The translations under genes were made by a program, and so were the position numbers. Source: Planctomycetota bacterium (GTDB taxonomy: Bacteria > Planctomycetota > Planctomycetia > Planctomycetales > Planctomycetaceae). Taken from it: DNA of 5,531 bases. The notes under the pieces are model-generated. The model was not told the DNA's origin, made no database searches, and worked only from the letters and a program-made list of their open reading frames with translations. This document shows, in pieces, positions 1 to 5,531 of this stretch. The stretch is from assembly GCA_024278285.1 (NCBI GenBank), contig JAJRTM010000778.1, forward strand, positions 1-5,531, written 5' to 3'. The first letter of the stretch is position 1. The number at the start of each line of letters is the position of its first letter.

Positions 1-41
1 AATTCATGCTCCCGCTTTTCATAAAACCAACTCCACCAGAT

Positions 42-60
42 CACGGCTCACAGAGCCGTG
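42..60. repeat. REP-like perfect hairpin
   Basis: CACGGCTC (42-49) and GAGCCGTG (53-60) form a perfect 8-bp inverted repeat around the 3-nt loop ACA. It lies about 120 bp beyond the stop of the large minus-strand gene and has no T-run next to it, so it is a poor intrinsic terminator. Short GC-rich palindromes of this kind, with flanking GGCAC, look to me like dispersed REP-type elements of planctomycete genomes. That resemblance is from memory and unchecked; only the palindrome itself is seen. Confidence 0.5.
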
Positions 61-73
61 GCACACGAAACGG

Positions 74-139
74 TTATTTCACCTCAATCTCAAAGCCCTT
101 CAACTTTTCCTGACTTTGGAACCAAATAAGTGACAGTGA
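74..139 (-). other. possible decayed C-terminal gene tail
   Basis: Read on the minus strand, this 22-codon stretch (including the TAA at 76-74) ends in FQSQEKLKGFEIEVK, which has the charged, alternating look of a real protein C-terminus. It is closed upstream by a TGA at 142-140 and contains no ATG or GTG start, so it cannot be an intact gene. It could be the remnant of a deleted gene downstream of the large CDS. It is short enough to be chance. Confidence 0.2.
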
Positions 140-141
140 TC

Positions 142-158
142 AAAAAGGTTGCCTTTTT
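142..158 (-). terminator. intrinsic terminator-like hairpin after the large gene
   Basis: AAAAAGG (142-148) and CCTTTTT (152-158) pair perfectly around a 3-nt loop, 21 bp past the stop codon at 180-182. Read on the minus strand the RNA is AAAAAGG-CAA-CCUUUUU, so the descending arm supplies the U-run; because it is symmetric it could act in both directions. The stem is AU-rich with only two GC pairs, so it is weaker than a classic terminator, but its position directly behind the gene supports the call. Confidence 0.5.
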
Positions 159-179
159 AGATTATTATTCGACCAAAAA

Positions 180-3100
180 TTAACGGGACGACTCCAAGCT
201 TGAAACTCGTGGTGGTTGTATTCGCGTGATTTCGTCGCCCGCGGTTCCATGAAACGAGACACCCGGCTCGGCATTATTTTCATCCCCTTGAGTATGCGAA
301 GGACCAATGATAATTAATGTGGGGTCTTCATGGTAAGAACGTAATTTTCCTGCCACCCAGGTTGCCAGCAGCGTAAAGAAGACTCCGATCAAAGCTGGCT
401 GTGCAAGAAGTGCCATCTGCTCTGGAAATTGAACAATCGCGGCTCCGGTAATCGCAAAAAGTAACAATGCCCCTCTTAGCTTCTGATCTCGATGCCTTCC
501 GGTAAAAAAAACGGCAATGATTAATGGCATCCCAGTGCCAAACGCCATCAGCAAACCACGTCCAATACATCGGACTTCGATTTTATCGGGCCAACCAACA
601 CTGGTGAAAGAGTAGGAATTTTTACTCGGTTTCAAAACGGAATTCATTGACGTCTCAGAGATCAGTTCTTCAGCCGAATTATTGACACGGCGAAATCCCC
701 AGTTTTTCCATTGCCAGGAGTAGTTGGCAGATAAATTGCCGGGAGGAGAATAAAGATACGTTCCATCAGGAAAATGAATGCGCCATTGCAGCCAGGCGAT
801 CTGCTTGGAAAGGGAATGATCTGGAACAGCCAAACTTATTTTACCAAATAAATTCATACTGTTTTTTGTTTGCATTATCTTCACAACAAGCTTACCGGAA
901 TGACCAACGGCCTGTTCAGGCAACAGGAAAGAAATACCATTCTCATTCTGCTCAGCCGTTAGATTTTCTTGTTTGGTCTTCGAACCTTTTTCCCAATAAC
1001 AATTTACCGAAACGATTTCAAAATCCTTCACGTCCTTCAAATTGAAAACCGGGGGGACGCGAGTCAGATCGAATACCATTTCACTGATGACTTTCCCTTG
1101 ACTGGAAATCCAGGTACTCACTCTCCCTTCAACAACACCAATTTGTTCATCCAAACGGCTCTTGCTCATATCAATTTCCAGAGGGATTTTCTGAGTGGAA
1201 GACTCACCTTTCCAAATTGGTATTAAATGCTTTGCAGGATAATTATTTTCTGATAATTGAAGTACCCAGCCGTTACCAAGTGGTTCGATTTTGTAGGCCG
1301 AATGGTTAGAAAACTTCAGTTGGAAATGATCTGCCTGGTACGGAAGATAAACAGGAATTGCCGTCTTGAAATTTCTCGCTTTTGCAAGAGACTCCAAAGG
1401 AAATTCTCCTTGAATAATCAGAGTATATTCTCCCAAAACAGGATGGGGCAGCTTGATGACCAAATACTTATCTGGTGCTGAAGCCGATTCCTCTGCTTGA
1501 GCGGAAACCTCGGAATCGAGTTCTGATAAGTCTGAAGGGAGGTTGGAATAACTCCTGGTTTCAAGAGTATTCCCTGCTTCATCGAGAAAGCGGATTTCAC
1601 GATCAACAGAGACAACATCTGCATGGACCGGGATTTGAGGAATACGAACGATCAATTGTTTTGCTGCAAGTTCTGAAATTGAATATTTCAATACTTGACG
1701 GTAAACAACTTTTTTCTGCGAAGAGATAATTCGGTGAATTTGAACTTCAGACTCGCAGCGGATTTTCCTTATTATTTCGGCGAAGGCAAATGAAATTTTC
1801 TGTTTGGCATTCGTGATATGATACCAACTTTGGCGAGTAAATCTTACTTTGGCAGAATTGTATATTTCTCTGGCTAAAATATCGGGGGAGATTTCTTCAT
1901 CGGTTAATTTTTCGAATCCATCTCCGCTGAGAACCAATTCGTAGGGACCAGCATCAGAAGTAATTCTCAGCACTTGCTGCCCGATGTGGGAATCTGAAGT
2001 TGAAATTCGCGGTAGCGAGAAAGGGAGTTTGCTCTTTTTGCCGGCTACTTCAGCAGGCTTTTTTTCAATTTTCCGCGAAGCGACCAAACGGATTGTATCT
2101 TTCTTATCCCAATTGGGAAGTTCCAGTTTCCCATCGAGGCTCCATTTAATTGACAGTCCACTCGAACCTTGCACAATTTCCTCAATCGTCCATTGATCAG
2201 AAGTAAATTCAGGCCACTGGAGTTGAACGGCATCAACGGCACCATTTCTGGGAGTAATTTCAAAATCGACGGTCAATTGAAGGGAATCACTTCTTGCCTT
2301 CAGGTTGTAAAAAGTCTCCAGGGAATACCGTGCCTGAGTTCTTTGTGTCACCAAAGCAAGCAGCCAGGGTTGTCCGTAAAACTGAAAAGCTTGCGAATAT
2401 TTTCCTTCGCGGGCAATCTGCCTGACATTCATCTGGTAGACATTTTTTGTTTTTGAAGGGATTTGGCCAATCCGCCAGTCATTCGAGTTCAGAATTGCAA
2501 TTTTTCCTGTTTGCGTTTTTGCTCCTAAAACATCAAATCCATCCAGAAGCAATTCCGCTTCAAATTTTCGAATAGGAGCCGTTAATTTCCAGTCGATTTG
2601 TACCGATTTTTCAATCGGTTTTTGAAAAATAAGCGTAATCAGGGAGCGATCCGTTCCAATCGAATATTCATACTTTTGATCAGAATTGATGCTATCGATA
2701 TTGAACGGGGAGGGGATGCGAATTTTCAGCCGATCCAAAGTTCCCCGCTGTAACGTAATATTTTGTGTGGCATCAATCGTTGTTGAATCGCTTGTTCGTG
2801 TGACATAAATCTGCGAATCAACATGGAATTCAGCAGGCATGTTCGATTGTTTTGTCATCGGGGACCAAAGAAAATCAACCAGTTGATTAAACCCCTTGAT
2901 TGTGATTAACGTCCCTTTTTCATTTTGTTCGACCGCATCGAACCCTTTGCTTTTCAAATCAAGTTTGACATCCTTACGATCTAACTGAAGCTGCAACTCT
3001 GTACGGGAAGCTGTTGGTAGCGAAAGAGTCAGTTGCCGCTGGTCTCCAACAACCTGAATGGGCACCAGGACATTGATCGTCAGGTTGATCTGTTTACGAT

Positions 3101-3677
3101 TGCGGTACCAAAGGATCCACTGATTCTCTTTTCCTTCGCGGGTGAGAAGCAGTCCTTCGCTTTTGGCTGGTCTGTTTTGCTCGACCATGCCGGCGAGCGT
3201 TGCCTCTTTCATATCGAGCAACAAAAATTGCCACTGCGGAGAGTTCTGAGTTTCGATCTCCATCTGACACGAGATAAAAGCCCAAGGGGTACGATTGGCA
3301 GAATATTGAATATGCCCGCGGCAACTAAGGTTTTCGATGACGCTGGTCGGCAAGCCTGATTGAGCCGCAGAATCTTCTCGATCAAGCCAGTCAAGATATT
3401 TCTCCATCGTGACATCCAAAGGAACCGGCCTGATATTCCCCTCGGAATCTGGCATATAAATGATGTCCCGTTTAACACGCAAAGGGACATCTTGCCCAGC
3501 GAGCGGGTTCAACGGAATAGGAGTGATCTCTTTCCCACCAAGCGAAGGGCCTTTAGCTGCTTCCTGCCCCCAAAGTAATGCCGTTTGCACAATAACCGAT
3601 AAAAACAGCAAAACCGCAACAGCGATGCGTTTACCTTGCAAAAATGCGAGCAAATTTTCCTTGAAGGTGAATACCAT
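180..3677 (-). CDS. large membrane-anchored extracytoplasmic protein, function unknown
   Basis: This encodes 1165 residues from the ATG at 3677. Residues about 17-37 (RIAVAVLLFLSVIVQTALLWG) are an N-terminal signal peptide or anchor after a basic stretch. About 1000 residues of mostly beta-like, alternating polar and hydrophobic sequence follow, with no catalytic motif I recognise. There are only five cysteines; C119 and C137 could form a disulfide. A Ser/Glu-rich stretch near 712-736 looks like a linker. A Trp-rich patch (YSWQWKNWGF, about 986-995) precedes three membrane helices near 1041-1059, 1069-1084 and 1090-1109. The loop GRHRDQKLR and the post-helix KLRSYH are basic, placing the large domain outside the cytoplasm and the last ~55 residues inside. 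The frame extends 22 codons further to a TTG at 3743, inside a DNA repeat and directly next to a TATAAT box, so that start is unlikely. The ATG has only a weak, distant AGGA (3691-3694). The layout recalls large uncharacterised planctomycete envelope proteins; that is inference. Confidence 0.85.
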   Translation of the reverse strand: MVFTFKENLLAFLQGKRIAVAVLLFLSVIVQTALLWGQEAAKGPSLGGKEITPIPLNPLAGQDVPLRVKRDIIYMPDSEGNIRPVPLDVTMEKYLDWLDREDSAAQSGLPTSVIENLSCRGHIQYSANRTPWAFISCQMEIETQNSPQWQFLLLDMKEATLAGMVEQNRPAKSEGLLLTREGKENQWILWYRNRKQINLTINVLVPIQVVGDQRQLTLSLPTASRTELQLQLDRKDVKLDLKSKGFDAVEQNEKGTLITIKGFNQLVDFLWSPMTKQSNMPAEFHVDSQIYVTRTSDSTTIDATQNITLQRGTLDRLKIRIPSPFNIDSINSDQKYEYSIGTDRSLITLIFQKPIEKSVQIDWKLTAPIRKFEAELLLDGFDVLGAKTQTGKIAILNSNDWRIGQIPSKTKNVYQMNVRQIAREGKYSQAFQFYGQPWLLALVTQRTQARYSLETFYNLKARSDSLQLTVDFEITPRNGAVDAVQLQWPEFTSDQWTIEEIVQGSSGLSIKWSLDGKLELPNWDKKDTIRLVASRKIEKKPAEVAGKKSKLPFSLPRISTSDSHIGQQVLRITSDAGPYELVLSGDGFEKLTDEEISPDILAREIYNSAKVRFTRQSWYHITNAKQKISFAFAEIIRKIRCESEVQIHRIISSQKKVVYRQVLKYSISELAAKQLIVRIPQIPVHADVVSVDREIRFLDEAGNTLETRSYSNLPSDLSELDSEVSAQAEESASAPDKYLVIKLPHPVLGEYTLIIQGEFPLESLAKARNFKTAIPVYLPYQADHFQLKFSNHSAYKIEPLGNGWVLQLSENNYPAKHLIPIWKGESSTQKIPLEIDMSKSRLDEQIGVVEGRVSTWISSQGKVISEMVFDLTRVPPVFNLKDVKDFEIVSVNCYWEKGSKTKQENLTAEQNENGISFLLPEQAVGHSGKLVVKIMQTKNSMNLFGKISLAVPDHSLSKQIAWLQWRIHFPDGTYLYSPPGNLSANYSWQWKNWGFRRVNNSAEELISETSMNSVLKPSKNSYSFTSVGWPDKIEVRCIGRGLLMAFGTGMPLIIAVFFTGRHRDQKLRGALLLFAITGAAIVQFPEQMALLAQPALIGVFFTLLATWVAGKLRSYHEDPTLIIIGPSHTQGDENNAEPGVSFHGTAGDEITRIQPPRVSSLESSR

Positions 3678-3708
3678 CGAAGAACGACTGTCCTGTAGCG
3701 GAACTTGT

Positions 3709-3886
3709 ATTACTAACGGTAAAAGTTTGCGAACGGCTCGCAAATTATAGAAAAATATCAGTTTGTTTCGGCTATCAGAATGAACCAGCCGTGCTGGATT
3801 ACTAACGGTAAAAGTTTGCGAACGGCTTGCAATTTTAGAAAAATATCAGTTTGATTACGGCTATCAGAATAAACCAGCCGTGCTGG
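3709..3886. repeat. 89-bp tandem direct duplication upstream of the large gene
   Basis: Two adjacent copies, 3709-3797 and 3798-3886, both begin ATTACTAACGGTAAAAG and end CCAGCCGTGCTGG. They differ by a few substitutions and two compensating single-base indels, so both remain 89 bp. Each copy holds small dyads: TTTGCGA-ACGGC-TCGCAAA in copy 1 (3726-3744), weakened to one G-T pair in copy 2, and CCAGC-CGT-GCTGG at the right end (3785-3797 and 3874-3886). A longer pairing of CGGCT with AGCCG also spans the right part of each copy. Copy 1 ends 32 bp upstream of the preferred ATG and contains its candidate -10 box, so the duplication sits in the promoter region. It could be a recent tandem duplication or a pair of dispersed repeats. 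Confidence 0.9.
3744..3749 (-). promoter_or_regulatory. candidate -10 box for the large gene
   Basis: The minus strand reads TATAAT here, a perfect sigma-70-type -10 hexamer inside copy 1 of the tandem repeat. The matching position in copy 2 reads TAAAAT. No good TTGACA-like -35 lies 16-18 bp upstream; the 17-bp position reads GCCGAA. A start site about 7 bp downstream would give a leader of roughly 60 nt to the ATG at 3677 and would exclude the TTG codon at 3743-3741. Only the hexamer is seen; activity is inferred. Confidence 0.4.
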
Positions 3887-4054
3887 GTAATGAGCACTTC
3901 TGCCGGTGAAGAAAGCCTGAACAGATTAGTGAAGAACTGAGGGAAACCAGATCTATCTTATTCTAGCATTCTATTCGCCTGTGTGAGTAAAGAGAACCTC
4001 TTATCTGTGCGAGATTGTAGCATCTTCACTAAAACTGACCGATAATACTCGATT
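3887..4054. other. intergenic stretch, weak hairpin only
   Basis: Between the phosphatase stop and the tandem repeat no gene-like frame is supported. The only structure I find is AAGAG-AAC-CTCTT (3990-4002), a 5-bp stem about 50 bp past the phosphatase stop. On the minus strand it is followed by TTACTC rather than a true U-run, so it is at best a weak terminator. Read-through into the large gene cannot be excluded. Confidence 0.35.
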
Positions 4055-4843
4055 TTAGCTTCCCAGCAGAGGAATAATTTCCCGCTGAACAGCATCTGAA
4101 CAGGTTGCGAGAATTTCGCCACTATAAATATCATACGGCGAGCCATCAAGCCTGGTCACCTGCCCGCCCGCTTCCTGAACCAGAAGGATGCCCGCAGCCA
4201 TATCCCACGGTTTTAGTGTCGAAGACCAGTAAACATCGGCTCGTCCACAAGACAAATAAGCCAGATTCATCGCCGCTGAGCCTAATCGCTGAACGGTCCG
4301 GGCAATCGGAAGGACCGCGAGAAACTTTTTGACAGCCGGATGGGCAACATCCCCCGCCACCGGAAGGGAAGCGATACATAAGGAATCTGCAAGTTTTTCG
4401 ACCCCGGAAACCTGCACACGTTCCCCGTTAAAAAATGTTCCGGAATTTTCACACGCATGGAACAGATCGTCACGAGTCGGATCATATATCACTGCGACAA
4501 CAATTTTCCCCTTGTATTCCAACGCAATCGAAACACAATAATAAGGGAACCCATGAACGTAATTCATCGTGCCATCGAGCGGATCGATCACCCATCGATA
4601 CTCACCCTGTTCCCCCGCATGCTCCAAGCCTTCTTCTCCCAGAAAACTGTGTGTCGGAAAGGCTCCACTTAAAAGTTTATAAATTGTTTCCTGGGCATCG
4701 AAATCTGCATCGGTCACAAGATCCGAACGTCCTTTTTCAGAAATCGTAAATTTTTTCCGCCAACTCAACAAAACAGCGCCCGCCTGCCTGGCTGCATCAA
4801 TCGCGCTGGTGAGATATTCCTGCCAACCATGTTCATCGGACAT
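4055..4843 (-). CDS. inositol monophosphatase family protein (SuhB-like)
   Basis: This 262-residue protein has the full length usual for inositol-1-monophosphatases, cytosolic Mg-dependent enzymes that hydrolyse myo-inositol phosphate and related sugar phosphates. The motifs appear in family order: KGRSDLVTDAD at 37-47; GEE at 69-71, with E70 as the metal ligand; DPLDGTMNYVHGFPYYCVSI at 87-106, with D87, D90 and T92 as metal and catalytic residues; and KPWDMAAG at 211-218, with D214 as ligand. All ligands are present, so the enzyme should be active. DPLDGT followed by MNY favours an IMPase over CysQ, which typically has DPLDGTKEF. Histidinol-phosphate phosphatase (HisN-type) belongs to the same superfamily and cannot be wholly excluded from sequence reading. 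The ATG start is supported by AGGA 6 nt upstream. There is no signal peptide. The large gene follows on the same strand after 377 bp, which suggests separate transcription. Confidence 0.95.
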   Translation of the reverse strand: MSDEHGWQEYLTSAIDAARQAGAVLLSWRKKFTISEKGRSDLVTDADFDAQETIYKLLSGAFPTHSFLGEEGLEHAGEQGEYRWVIDPLDGTMNYVHGFPYYCVSIALEYKGKIVVAVIYDPTRDDLFHACENSGTFFNGERVQVSGVEKLADSLCIASLPVAGDVAHPAVKKFLAVLPIARTVQRLGSAAMNLAYLSCGRADVYWSSTLKPWDMAAGILLVQEAGGQVTRLDGSPYDIYSGEILATCSDAVQREIIPLLGS

Positions 4844-4849
4844 AATAAT

Positions 4850-4853
4850 TCCT
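4850..4853 (-). promoter_or_regulatory. ribosome binding site of the phosphatase gene
   Basis: The minus strand reads AGGA followed by six bases and then the ATG at 4843, a good Shine-Dalgarno position. Another ATG at 4857-4855 is out of frame and lacks this spacing, so the site fixes the start at 4843. Confidence 0.7.
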
Positions 4854-4935
4854 GCATTACTCTAACCCGGCATCGCCAGGATTAAAAAGGGGATTAGTTT
4901 CCTATCAACGAAATGCTGCACAAAAGCGGCAGGGT

Positions 4936-4941
4936 ATTATA
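4936..4941 (-). promoter_or_regulatory. candidate -10 box for the phosphatase gene
   Basis: The minus strand reads TATAAT about 90 bp upstream of the phosphatase ATG. The local sequence TATTATAATG also reads TATAAT on the plus strand (4938-4943). No convincing -35 element is found at 16-18 bp in either direction. The rest of 4844-5022 shows no gene or strong structure, only short echoes such as GGATTA on either side of AAAAGG near 4880-4895. Confidence 0.25.
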
Positions 4942-5022
4942 ATGATAACTGGATTGAACCACGAATGAACGTGAATCTCTTTGGCATCGCTCGAACAATA
5001 ACTGTCAGATTTCAATTTATTA

Positions 5023-5271
5023 TAAGCGGCAAGGCGTTAGCCGCCGGTCGTCGGTAAACGGTAAACTCCCCCTGTCAGGCAACAGACAACACCGGCGGCT
5101 AGCGGTTTGTTGATTTAGTCACCGAACGCACATGTTTAGTACATTTACACTATTTTAAAACTACCTTTTTCAGCCCTTTGACCACATGAAAATGCGATCA
5201 AAGATAACTTGAAGCGAATTACGGGACTTCGGAAATACTAAATCAACAATTCGCTAGCGCCTTGCCGCTTA
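5023..5271. mobile_element. MITE-like non-coding element with 35-bp terminal inverted repeats
   Basis: The right end (5237-5271) is a 35-bp sequence whose reverse complement is found at the left end in two pieces: TAAGCGGCAAGGCGTTAGC (5023-5041, 18 of 19 matching) and 5098-5119 (20 of 22 matching, ending TTGTTGATTTAGT). The pieces share a GYTAGC hexamer and are separated by a palindromic insert. The interior (about 5120-5236) is AT-rich with no credible gene, only a small CTTTGA/TCAAAG dyad at 5176-5203. Both ends finish in TA, which would fit a TA target duplication of IS630/Tc1-type elements, but TA is part of the inverted repeat, so this is not proof. Long matching ends with no transposase define a MITE; the parent transposon is not visible here. 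Confidence 0.6.
5035..5104. repeat. palindromic repeat nested in the left arm of the MITE-like element
   Basis: CGTTAGCCGCCGGT (5035-5048) and ACCGGCGGCTAGCG (5091-5104) form a 14-bp inverted repeat with one mismatch around a 42-nt centre. The centre contains CGGTAAACGGTAAAC (a repeated CGGTAAA) and CCTGTCAGG. The palindrome interrupts the left terminal repeat of the surrounding element and is flanked by GTTAGC (5036-5041) and GCTAGC (5098-5103), as expected if it inserted there with a 6-bp duplication. It is GC-rich against an AT-rich surrounding and resembles a REP/BIME-type unit. Confidence 0.6.
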
Positions 5272-5417
5272 CTCCGTCCATTATTGAGCATCAACAAGAT
5301 GCAACAGTAATTCTCGAACGATACCTGGGGAACCTCACACAGAGTTGTAGGATGGCGTGCCTGCACCTGTTGTTTATACATAAGTTTTAACCAGTTTTTT
5401 CCAAGAAAGAAATCGTT
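5272..5417. other. upstream region of the sigma-54 promoter, with short dyads
   Basis: No gene is supported here. Two short dyads are visible: GCATC-AACAA-GATGC (5288-5302), centred about 124 bp upstream of the -24 GG, and GTGC-CT-GCAC (5357-5366), about 58 bp upstream. Activators of sigma-54 usually bind dyads roughly 80-200 bp upstream, so the first is in a plausible place. Both are short enough to occur by chance. Confidence 0.25.
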
Positions 5418-5432
5418 TGGCATGAAATTTGC
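5418..5432 (+). promoter_or_regulatory. sigma-54 (RpoN) -24/-12 promoter
   Basis: TGGCATGAAATTTGC matches the sigma-54 consensus TGGCAYR-N4-TTGC at every defined position. GG (5419-5420) and GC (5431-5432) have the required 10-bp separation; only the optional A/T after TTGC is a G. It points rightward, with a start expected near 5444, about 50 nt before the well-supported start codon at 5494. It therefore most likely drives the truncated gene at the right edge. Promoters of this class need an enhancer-binding ATPase, which implies tightly switched expression. Confidence 0.65.
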
Positions 5433-5481
5433 GCGAAAGACACTCCTGTATGTTCACTAAAGAATTATCAGGGATCGACCA

Positions 5482-5487
5482 GGGAGG
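5482..5487 (+). promoter_or_regulatory. strong ribosome binding site at the right edge
   Basis: GGGAGG lies six bases before the ATG at 5494, a near-ideal Shine-Dalgarno site on the plus strand. Its strength, together with the sigma-54 promoter about 50 bp upstream, is the main reason to call a gene start here. It decides between the competing starts at 5450, which has no such site, and 5494. Confidence 0.65.
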
Positions 5488-5493
5488 TTCGGG

Positions 5494-5531
5494 ATGTGTC
5501 AGGGGATTGCTGCGGAACTTATGGGAATCAA
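5494..5531 (+). CDS. start of a truncated gene, product unknown
   Basis: Only 12 codons are inside the window: MCQGIAAELMGI. The start is chosen because GGGAGG sits six bases upstream and a sigma-54 promoter lies about 60 bp upstream. The product cannot be recognised from this much sequence. All three plus-strand frames stay open to the edge: an ATG at 5450 begins MFTKELSGIDQGG, and a GTG at 5496 would read MSGDCCGTYGNQ and could use the same ribosome binding site. It is transcribed divergently from the phosphatase gene, with the MITE-like element between them. Confidence 0.5.
   Translation, partial: MCQGIAAELMGI

Noticed and set aside
3033..3359. A 108-codon plus-strand frame opposite the large gene
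   Set aside because: It lies wholly inside the well-supported large gene on the other strand and lacks its own initiation signals. Other antisense frames within both genes were dismissed for the same reason.
3709..3886. CRISPR-like array
   Set aside because: There are only two 89-bp copies that abut directly with no spacers, and no cas genes are nearby.
3990..4002. Terminator for the phosphatase gene
   Set aside because: The stem is only 5 bp and is not followed by a real U-run; it is kept only as a weak structure in the intergenic description.
4844..5022. Riboswitch or small RNA in the phosphatase leader
   Set aside because: No recognisable aptamer motif or stable multi-stem structure was found, only a possible -10 box and short repeats.
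5238..5423. A 61-codon minus-strand open frame
   Set aside because: It runs through the right terminal repeat of the MITE-like element, its ATG overlaps the sigma-54 -24 element, and it has no Shine-Dalgarno site. It is most likely chance.
5450..5531. An alternative plus-strand start, ATG at 5450, open to the edge
   Set aside because: It would begin about 6 nt after the expected sigma-54 start site and lacks a ribosome binding site, whereas the ATG at 5494 has an ideal one. It cannot be fully excluded because the window ends.

Overview
The window looks like chromosomal DNA from a planctomycete or a related PVC-group bacterium. This is an inference from three things: a very large exported protein of unknown function with a late cluster of membrane helices, intergenic DNA rich in palindromic repeats, and a well-formed sigma-54 promoter. 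No rRNA or other definitive marker gene is present, so the genus is left open.

Layout, left to right. Positions 1-179 are non-coding: a perfect REP-like hairpin (42-60), a short open stretch that could be a decayed gene tail (74-139), and a hairpin terminator (142-158). Positions 180-3677, minus strand, hold one long gene for a membrane-anchored, mostly extracytoplasmic protein of 1165 residues with no recognised domain. The open frame continues to a TTG at 3743, but the ATG at 3677 is the better start. Positions 3678-4054 are an intergenic gap dominated by an 89-bp tandem duplication (3709-3886); the copy nearest the gene carries a perfect TATAAT. Positions 4055-4843, minus strand, encode a complete inositol monophosphatase (SuhB-like) with all metal-binding motifs intact. 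Positions 4844-5493 are a 650-bp divergent intergenic region. It contains a 249-bp MITE-like element with 35-bp terminal inverted repeats (5023-5271), whose left arm appears to be split by a second palindromic sequence. It ends with a -24/-12 promoter (5418-5432) and a strong ribosome binding site leading into a plus-strand gene cut off by the window edge (from 5494).

The two complete genes point the same way, but the 377-bp gap and the promoter inside it argue against a tight operon. The phosphatase is housekeeping-like and gives no clear hint about the large protein. No defence system, CRISPR array or complete transposase gene is visible. The most unusual content is the nested non-coding repeat architecture, and the large orphan envelope protein is the most novel coding content.
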